Shown here in pieces: positions 1-6,723 of a DNA stretch of 15,670 nt. The position numbers and the translations under genes are program-made. Source of the DNA: Actinomycetota bacterium (GTDB taxonomy: Bacteria; Actinomycetota; Actinomycetes; Streptosporangiales; Streptosporangiaceae); assembly GCA_003168295.1 (NCBI GenBank), contig PMST01000577.1:1-15670 (forward strand). Reading direction: 5' to 3'. Under the pieces are notes generated by a model. The model saw only the letters and a program-made list of their open reading frames with translations. It did no database searches and was not told where the DNA came from. Each line of letters begins with the position of its first letter. Within the stretch, counting starts at the first letter, position 1.

Positions 1-2284
<2,284 letters not shown>

Positions 2285-2346
2285 ATGCTGAGCTTAGGAC
2301 GGCCTGGTGACAATCCTCGACCCGCGCGGTGCGGACCCGCCGGCCC

Positions 2347-2577
2347 TCAGTCGTCGCCGCGCGTCTGCCACCACGGCGGCTGGTCGTCTGGCTCGTCTGG
2401 CTCGTCGTCGTCGGAGTAGCCGGAGGGGGCCGCGGGCGTTCCCTGACGGCGGCTCCAGCGATCCACCTGATCCGCCCGGCGGGCGGACAAGGCGATCACC
2501 ACGACGACTCCGACGGCGACTCCCACCGTGAAGAAGAGGAACAGCACGACGGCCATCACGTCCGCGGTGACGCTCAT
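2347..2577 (-). CDS. Small single-span membrane protein with acidic tail
   Basis: 76 residues. One hydrophobic segment (about residues 8-31), then a basic SARRADQ stretch that would favour a cytoplasmic C-terminus, then a Pro/Asp/Glu-rich tail ending in PPWWQTRGDD. The start overlaps the stop of the preceding small membrane gene (ATGA, 2574-2577), so the two are probably translationally coupled. The membrane segment plus RRAD resembles the GVVVGVIAVVAVAVRRED region of the two neighbouring small proteins, which suggests a diverged third paralogue. Function unknown. It may be cotranscribed with the MetE-like gene and ligA. Confidence 0.7.
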   Translation of the reverse strand: MSVTADVMAVVLFLFFTVGVAVGVVVVIALSARRADQVDRWSRRQGTPAAPSGYSDDDEPDEPDDQPPWWQTRGDD

Positions 2578-2798
2578 CGCGGCACCTGCCCGTCGTCCGG
2601 CGAGATTATGTCGCGGAGCCCGACGCCGGCCAGCCGCCGCACCCCGCGGGCGGCAGCGTCCGGCGCATTGCCGGTCAGTGTGTACCGTCTGTCTTCTCGG
2701 CGCACCGCCATTGCGATCATGGCGACGACCCCGACCATCATCCCGGTGCCGAATACCAGGCCCATCCCGATTGCCACTGCCACCAAAATGCGGTCCAT
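2574..2798 (-). CDS. Small membrane protein, RREDRxYTL family, copy 1
   Basis: 74 residues. Hydrophobic helix at about residues 4-31, then AVRREDRRYTLTGNAP and RRLAGVGLRD. I chose the second of two adjacent ATGs (2798, not 2801) because GGGAGG then lies 5 bases upstream, and because this matches the start of the paralogue at 3666, which gives both proteins exactly 74 residues. Copy 2 is clearly homologous (VRREDR-YTL-G-AP, then RRL-G-G-RD). The family has no function I recognise. It is the first gene of a minus-strand run towards ligA. Inference: membrane-anchored accessory or regulatory protein. Confidence 0.75.
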   Translation of the reverse strand: MDRILVAVAIGMGLVFGTGMMVGVVAMIAMAVRREDRRYTLTGNAPDAAARGVRRLAGVGLRDIISPDDGQVPR

Positions 2799-3014
2799 CA
2801 TGGCCTCCCGCACTTGCGTCGGCGGTGCTGACACCGCCGGGCCCCGCCGCCTGCGGCTCAGCGAGATCCGCAGGCCCTGGTGCCGCCGGGCTTACCTCTT
2901 TGTAACCCCCACGAGCCGGTCATGCCGTCTGCGCCTACCGCCTGCTGGACCGTGATTGGCCCGGTAGGGGCCGTACGACATGTTCTTCTGTGACCAAGGA
3001 GCTGAACAGCTAGT

Positions 3015-3086
3015 ATGTTTCTTATCATTCTAGCCATCCCAACCTTTGGTACCTATGAGCCGAATACCCGTCGGCAAGTGACGTAA
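3015..3086 (+). CDS. Candidate micropeptide, IPTFGTY type, copy 1
   Basis: 23 residues starting MFLIILAIPTFGTY and ending in TRRQVT. Support is comparative: it aligns without gaps to the ORF at 3901, with 33 of 41 bases identical over 3015-3055 versus 3901-3941. Several differences are synonymous (Phe2, Ile5, Thr13, Tyr14), IPTFGTY is kept, and both copies carry TRR further on. An in-frame TGA at 3003-3005 means the ATG at 3015 is the only nearby start. AAGGAG lies about 13 bases upstream, a long spacing. The alternative is that the conserved block is a cis-element upstream of the minus-strand membrane gene at 2798. No function known. Confidence 0.42.
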   Translation: MFLIILAIPTFGTYEPNTRRQVT

Positions 3087-3441
3087 AACCATTTCATGCC
3101 AAATATTCCTACCGTAAGAACAGTTCTACTATGTGGGGCAAGCCCAGCAGTTGGGATGGCTGGCATGGCAGCTCTTCGCGACCTCGAGCTGACAAAAGCA
3201 CGCTATGCCGCACGATCCAACGAGGATGCGGCAGATGACGCAGCCCGCCCGGCTCATCTGAGCCAAATCTGGACGAAGCCAGCCGGGTACCCCCGGCCGA
3301 AGCCACCGGGGCCGCCCAGACTAACGGTGACACCCGGTCACGAGCGCAGGCGAGGGCCCCAGGGCCCCCGGCCCGGGGCCCTCGCCGGTTCAGCCGCGAG
3401 GACCGTGATTCGAGTAAGAGCGCTGGTCAGTACGCTGATGT
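3087..3441. other. Gene-poor stretch between the first micropeptide and the second RREDR membrane gene
   Basis: No convincing gene. A 137-codon plus-strand frame from 3096 lacks a ribosome site and overlaps the opposite-strand membrane gene. It contains one copy of a GGGATGGC-type motif at 3153-3169 and, at its right end, a GC-rich terminator hairpin. Confidence 0.6.
3349..3386 (-). terminator. GC-rich hairpin terminator
   Basis: Perfect 12-bp stem (3349-3360 with 3375-3386, core GCGAGGGCCCC) and a 14-base loop. It lies about 55 bases past the stop of the minus-strand membrane gene ending at 3442. There is no U-tail, as is usual in actinomycetes, and it could work in both directions. Confidence 0.7.
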
Positions 3442-3666
3442 CTAGTGAACAAGCTCGCGGGCCGACCGGAAGAATTCCGGGTCCAGGTCCCTGCGGCCCA
3501 GCCCGGTAAGCCTGCGGGCGCTCTTGGACATCCGGTTGGGCGCATCGCCCACGAGGGTGTAGGCCCGGTCTTCGCGGCGCACCGCGACGGCAACCACGGC
3601 GATTACCCCGACCACGACCCCGCCGAAGAACAGAGCGATTGTTACTGCGACTACGACACCGGCCAT
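3442..3666 (-). CDS. Small membrane protein, RREDRxYTL family, copy 2
   Basis: 74 residues: one hydrophobic helix (about residues 3-28), then AVRREDRAYTLVGDAP, RRLTGLGRRD and a C-terminal DPEFFRSARELVH. Start chosen for GGGAGG five bases upstream; the preceding TGCGGGAGGCCAT is the same as before copy 1, so the ribosome-binding region was duplicated too. It stands alone, with a strong hairpin downstream. It is divergent from the GntR gene, with about 400 bp between the two starts. Function unknown. Inference: the pair arose by tandem duplication together with the small plus-strand ORF upstream of each. Confidence 0.75.
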   Translation of the reverse strand: MAGVVVAVTIALFFGGVVVGVIAVVAVAVRREDRAYTLVGDAPNRMSKSARRLTGLGRRDLDPEFFRSARELVH

Positions 3667-3887
3667 GATGGCCTCCCGCACTTCCGGCCCGCGGCGTTCG
3701 TTCCGCAGGTTCCGCTTCCTGTGGCCCCGGCCTGGCGAGGTGCTCTCGCGCGCCTGGTGCGTGTGGACGACGATGTGCCCCCGTGTCCACGATCTGGATG
3801 TACTGTCCCCCACGTCCGGTTGAGACTGCCCGTTCGACTCGCTGGAGCCATCTGGCAGGTTCTAGTGCATCCAAGCAGACCTACTGC

Positions 3888-3893
3888 TAGGAT
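3888..3893 (+). promoter_or_regulatory. Possible -10 box for a leaderless start at 3901
   Basis: TAGGAT, a good actinomycete -10 hexamer, ends seven bases before the ATG at 3901, which would place transcription start at that ATG. No convincing -35 is visible. Low confidence. Confidence 0.3.
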
Positions 3894-3900
3894 GGATCCC

Positions 3901-3987
3901 ATGTTCCGTGTCATCCAGGTCATCCCAACCTTTGGTACTTACCCTGGTGTTACCACCACCAGGCGGGGTATAAACCAGCCGGGATAA
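3901..3987 (+). CDS. Candidate micropeptide, IPTFGTY type, copy 2
   Basis: 28 residues starting MFRVIQVIPTFGTYPG and ending TTTRRGINQPG. It is a paralogue of the ORF at 3015: seven residues IPTFGTY are identical, with synonymous differences at Phe, Ile, Thr and Tyr codons and I/V-type changes elsewhere. It lies 88 bp before the GntR start in the same direction and could share its transcript. The frame is open further upstream, but there it runs antisense to the membrane gene, and the aligned ATG argues for a start here. A TAGGAT box seven bases upstream suggests a leaderless mRNA. The coding region includes a perfect palindromic arm pair (3943-3949 / 3957-3963). Confidence 0.45.
   Translation: MFRVIQVIPTFGTYPGVTTTRRGINQPG
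3943..3963. promoter_or_regulatory. Perfect inverted repeat, possible operator
   Basis: CCTGGTG, seven bases, CACCAGG. It lies between the divergent membrane gene and the GntR gene, about 110 bp before the GntR start, and overlaps the IPTFGTY-type ORF. GntR regulators often autoregulate, so it is a candidate site, but nothing ties it to this protein. Confidence 0.3.
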
Positions 3988-4075
3988 AAACATTCCGGTG
4001 AGCCGGATGGCAGGGATGGCCTGGATAGGCAGGATCACCCCGTCATCGGGGCACCCCGAGCGTCGAGGAGGGTCG

Positions 4076-4915
4076 ATGGCGAATCCCATGTACCGGCAGA
4101 TCGCCGAAGATCTGCGTGAGCAGATCGAGTCAGGCCGACTCGAGCCAGGCCAGCAGCTGCTGACCGAGATCGAGTTGCGCGAGCGCTACGGGGCGTCGAG
4201 AAACACCGTTCGCGATGCGATCAAACTGCTCACCGCCCTGGGACTGGTCGAGACGCGCCCGGGCCAGGGCACCTTCGTCCCGAAGAAGATCGATTCCTTC
4301 GTCTCCACACTGTCCGGCGATCCCGAGACCGGTGTAGGCGGCGACGAAGGTGCCAGCTACCTGTCGGAGGTGAGCCAGCGGGCCAGGAAAGCCTCGACCA
4401 GCCCACTGCAGGTCGAGATCCAGGAAGCCTCCGATGATGTCTCCTCCGGGCTGGGGATAACCCAAGGCACCGAGGTCATCAGCAGGCATGCGCGGCGCTT
4501 CATCGACGGCATCCCCTGGTCGATGCAGACGTCGTATTACCCGATGGAGTTCGCGGACCGCGGTGCCGAGCGGCTCAGGAGCGCCCGCAACATCGACGAA
4601 GGAACCGTACGATACCTGGCCGATGCACTCCGCATCCACCAGGTCGGTTATCGCGACTGGATCACTGTGCGCGCACCCAACCCGACCGAGGAAGACTTCT
4701 TCAAGCTCCCTTCGGATGGCCGGATTGCGATGTACGAAATATTCAGGACCGCCTTCGACGGGAACGGCGTACCCATGCGTCTTACCGTGACCGTCTACCC
4801 GACGGACCGCAATCAGTTCATTGTGAACGTAGGGAAGGTCCCGGAATATGGTACCGAAGTCAACTCCGGGCCAGGCAAACGTAATTTGTTAGCTATCGAT
4901 ACTCGGCTTTTATAG
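4076..4915 (+). CDS. GntR-family regulator, HutC/UTRA subfamily
   Basis: 279 residues. Winged helix-turn-helix at about residues 5-68: YRQIAEDLREQIESG, LLTEIELRERYGASRNTVRDA as recognition region, and the wing RPGQGTFV. The C-terminal UTRA ligand-sensing domain covers roughly 100-250, with arginine-rich strands and PMRLTVTVYPTDRNQFIVN near the end. The frame opens at 3998, but GAGGAGGG five to ten bases before 4076 and the normal family N-terminus (MANPMYRQIAE) fix the start there. These proteins sense a small effector and usually repress their own region; the effector here cannot be read from sequence. It is divergent from the membrane gene at 3666 and upstream of the micropeptide pair and acetyltransferase, whose control it may hold (inference). 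Confidence 0.9.
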   Translation: MANPMYRQIAEDLREQIESGRLEPGQQLLTEIELRERYGASRNTVRDAIKLLTALGLVETRPGQGTFVPKKIDSFVSTLSGDPETGVGGDEGASYLSEVSQRARKASTSPLQVEIQEASDDVSSGLGITQGTEVISRHARRFIDGIPWSMQTSYYPMEFADRGAERLRSARNIDEGTVRYLADALRIHQVGYRDWITVRAPNPTEEDFFKLPSDGRIAMYEIFRTAFDGNGVPMRLTVTVYPTDRNQFIVNVGKVPEYGTEVNSGPGKRNLLAIDTRLL

Positions 4916-5224
4916 GATTTTGACCGTTTTACGTCCGCGTTAGAGAAAAGGTTCTTGATATACTTAGAATTTGCTTTGTAAGCACGGTTCATATTTCTGG
5001 ATAACATAGGTTTCTGTTCCTGGATCGCTCCGGTAGAGCAGGAATCGGCCCCCGCACAGGCTCCTGTCGGCGCCCCGACGCACTGGGACGGCGACCGGAC
5101 AGGGCATTCTGGCCCTGGGCACGAGGAAGAACCCTCGTGCCGGTACGGATACAAAGGTTAAATCACCTAAACCGAACAGGTACACTCCAGCAGGAGTGTG
5201 AGAACGAGAAAGGGGGAGGGTGCA
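4916..5224. other. AT-rich then structured leader region before the MAK micropeptides
   Basis: The first ~110 bases are markedly AT-rich for this genome. Two hairpins then abut: 5100-5117 (CAGGGC / GCCCTG) and 5118-5141 (GGCACGAGG / CCTCGTGCC, 9 bp, loop AAGAAC). A third, 5182-5199 (ACACTCC / GGAGTGT), sits just before the ribosome site of the first MAK ORF. The first two could terminate GntR transcripts or form a leader for the micropeptide. No tRNA found. Confidence 0.6.
5118..5141 (+). terminator. Hairpin, possible terminator of the GntR transcript
   Basis: 9-bp perfect stem GGCACGAGG / CCTCGTGCC with a 6-base loop, directly after a 6-bp hairpin at 5100-5117. No U-tail. It could instead be a 5' leader structure. 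Confidence 0.4.
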
Positions 5225-5290
5225 ATGGCGAAACTACATGCACGGCCCTCCAACCAATATCGGTACGAGCACTACGATCCCCGTTTCTAG
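5225..5290 (+). CDS. Micropeptide, HARPSNQYRYEHYDP type, copy 1
   Basis: 21 residues: MAKLHARPSNQYRYEHYDP followed by RF and TAG. A strong Shine-Dalgarno (GGGGGAGGG) lies four bases before the ATG. The copy at 5476 has the same first 19 residues except Leu4/Met; eight other codons differ only in the third base, which is the mark of selection on the peptide. The leaders match as well: GTACAC, a small hairpin, GTGAGA, an AAAGG-type ribosome site and TGC before ATG. The last codons and the stop lie in a 9-bp hairpin (5275-5299). The peptide is rich in Tyr, His and Arg, without a signal sequence or Cys. No family that I can name. Possibilities: peptide natural product precursor, signal, or small regulatory protein. 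Confidence 0.75.
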   Translation: MAKLHARPSNQYRYEHYDPRF

Positions 5291-5299
5291 CGGGGATCG
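5275..5299 (+). terminator. Hairpin spanning the stop codon of MAK copy 1
   Basis: CGATCCCCG / CGGGGATCG, a perfect 9-bp stem with a 7-base loop holding the TAG stop. It could terminate transcription right at the end of the micropeptide gene or influence translation termination. Confidence 0.5.
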
Positions 5300-5475
5300 G
5301 TAAGAGCGCTGTATTCGGCGCGACCCGCTATTGGGGCCGTCCGCGCATTTTGCAAACCGTCGGCGCTGGTTGCGGAGAACCTACGCGCAGTTGCGCCGAC
5401 GACGATTGAATTGCACCATATTTTCAGCAAAATCAGTACACCCCACCCTATTGGGTGAGAAAGGAGGCAAGTGCG

Positions 5476-5556
5476 ATGGCTAAGATGCATGCACGTCCCT
5501 CCAATCAGTACCGGTATGAACACTACGATCCCTTTGGCAGGGTCAAGATCATCTAG
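5476..5556 (+). CDS. Micropeptide, HARPSNQYRYEHYDP type, copy 2
   Basis: 26 residues: MAKMHARPSNQYRYEHYDP then FGRVKII and TAG. AAGGAGG lies eight bases before the ATG, and a short hairpin (CACCC / GGGTG, 5444-5457) lies before that, as in copy 1. It is almost identical to copy 1 at protein level but not at DNA level, so the duplication is old and the peptide conserved. The tail differs: where copy 1 ends in a stop-containing hairpin, copy 2 reads through a decayed version of the same sequence and gains seven residues, partly hydrophobic. It is followed by a strong terminator, so it looks monocistronic. No recognised family. Confidence 0.75.
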   Translation: MAKMHARPSNQYRYEHYDPFGRVKII

Positions 5557-5577
5557 CGGACCGTTAGCACACTACGC

Positions 5578-5612
5578 GTTCGGCCGACCCTTACTTTACG
5601 GGTCGGCCGAAC
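5578..5612 (+). terminator. Strong hairpin terminator after MAK copy 2
   Basis: Perfect 13-bp stem GTTCGGCCGACCC / GGGTCGGCCGAAC with a 9-base loop, starting 21 bases after the stop of the second MAK ORF. No long U-run follows. It marks the end of the micropeptide transcription unit. Confidence 0.8.
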
Positions 5613-5931
5613 CATTCGTTGAGCTGCCAGCTCGCCGTCACGAAGAGCGCTGACTGCTGATAAGCCTGATCCACGCGATACCTAAGTCACAAGAGATGAC
5701 TGTGAGACACGATCAGCAGATGCGAACTGTGAAGAGGAAGGAGACCAAGAGGCTACTGCAGTCAAACCTATTACTCTCGCTCGGCAAATATTTCACCCAG
5801 CCGAAGCCTGGAAACGCCAAAGTCCGGCTAGGCCTAAAGTCCGCCTGATCGGTGTTTAGCCAGGCCAACGGTTTCTGCAGGTCGATACCCTCCTGCTGGC
5901 GGAGGCCGGGCTTGGCTTACGCACGCTCTCA

Positions 5932-5941
5932 GCGGTACCGC
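5932..5941. promoter_or_regulatory. Palindrome upstream of the acetyltransferase
   Basis: GCGGTACCGC, flanked by GCTC(TC)A and TGAGC as an imperfect extension. It lies about 30 bases before the GTG start. Candidate operator only. Confidence 0.25.
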
Positions 5942-5970
5942 GTGAGCTGGATAAGGGTGACTATGTATCG

Positions 5971-6600
5971 GTGAGAAGTTACCCGTTTGCCCTACGTCTA
6001 GCCGCGGCAGGCGACCTGTTCAGGGTGCACAAGCTTGTCAGCGAAGCCGCGGAATGGCTCCGAACGAGCAAGGACACCGATCAATGGGCTAAACCGTGGC
6101 CAGACCGGGCCAGGCGAAATGAACGTATGCTAAATGACCTGCTGAAGGGCAAGACGTGGCTCCTGTGGGATGACAGCACCCCGGCTGGAACCATTACCCT
6201 CGATACCGAGGAGCCCGTAGCGGAAGGTTACCAACCGGTCTGGCCGGCGCATGCGCGTAATGAGCCAGCGCTCTACGTACGGCGTGTTATCGTGAATAGA
6301 AGATACGCTGGCTACGGCCTAGGTGCCGGACTTCTGGACTGGGCCGCTCACGTCGCGAAAGAAAACTACGGGGCCACCTCGATCCGTGTCGACGTATGGA
6401 CCACCAACGTGCAACTCCACGCCTATTATGAAGGACAACGGTTTATACGTGTGGCGGGCAGGGATCCACGAGAACTTGCCGGCTACCCGTCACAGGCGCT
6501 CTTCGAGCGGAAAGTAGACCAGTCCGGATCGGGCTACGAAAGACTTTTCATCGGAGGCGATGGGTCGAGCGAGCGCAGCGCCCGCTTGTGGCGTCACTAG
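5971..6600 (+). CDS. GNAT-family N-acetyltransferase
   Basis: 209 residues from a GTG start, with AAGGGTGA about 12 bases upstream; the nearby ATG at 5963 is out of frame and stops at once. The acetyl-CoA loop is RRYAGYGLGAG (about residues 110-120). The strand before it is LYVRRVIV, and the LHAYYEGQRF motif (about 149-158) supplies the usual tyrosine general acid. The N-terminal DTDQWAKPWP and KGKTWLLWDD blocks recall a GNAT group common in actinomycetes. The substrate cannot be told from sequence. A roughly 25-residue polar C-terminal tail follows the fold. It lies after the micropeptides and before the TIR gene; peptide modification is a possibility but only inferred. Confidence 0.88.
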   Translation: MRSYPFALRLAAAGDLFRVHKLVSEAAEWLRTSKDTDQWAKPWPDRARRNERMLNDLLKGKTWLLWDDSTPAGTITLDTEEPVAEGYQPVWPAHARNEPALYVRRVIVNRRYAGYGLGAGLLDWAAHVAKENYGATSIRVDVWTTNVQLHAYYEGQRFIRVAGRDPRELAGYPSQALFERKVDQSGSGYERLFIGGDGSSERSARLWRH

Positions 6601-6723
6601 CGTAGCTGGTCGCAGGGAGCCGGGAAACTCGCGACCGCGGGCGGCCTGCACCTGACTTCGCTTGTCCATTGTCTTTGACGAACCTACGCTGTACGTCGTT
6701 CGCCTAACCATACGGGAAGCATC

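Larger units (their letters stand above)
5557..5970. other. Region between the MAK micropeptides and the acetyltransferase
   Basis: Contains the terminator at 5578-5612, a nested inverted repeat (5654-5661 with 5712-5719; inner 5685-5689 with 5697-5701), and the palindrome GCGGTACCGC at 5932-5941 about 30 bases before the acetyltransferase start. A 42-codon frame at 5720-5848 has no ribosome site and is not called. Confidence 0.5.

Noticed and set aside
3130..3166. Possible inverted third copy of the IPTFGTY ORF (minus strand, ATG at 3166, PAIPTAGLAP)
   Set aside because: Only about 11 bases (GCCATCCCAAC) match; the FGTY and TRR parts are absent. Recorded as a motif copy, not a gene.
3096..3509. 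137-codon plus-strand frame
   Set aside because: No ribosome site, Pro/Arg/Gly-rich content typical of chance frames in GC-rich DNA, crosses a terminator and overlaps the opposite-strand membrane gene.
3445..3900. Upstream extension of the IPTFGTY copy 2 frame
   Set aside because: Runs antisense to the RREDR membrane gene; the paralogue at 3015 has a stop just upstream of the aligned ATG, so the extension is a chance open frame.
4813..5154. 113-codon minus-strand frame across the GntR 3' end
   Set aside because: Overlaps the regulator's coding region and two hairpins, with no ribosome site or recognisable domain.
5720..5848. 42-codon basic ORF between the MAK pair and the acetyltransferase
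   Set aside because: No Shine-Dalgarno before the ATG, no paralogue in the window, and the start lies at the edge of an inverted repeat.
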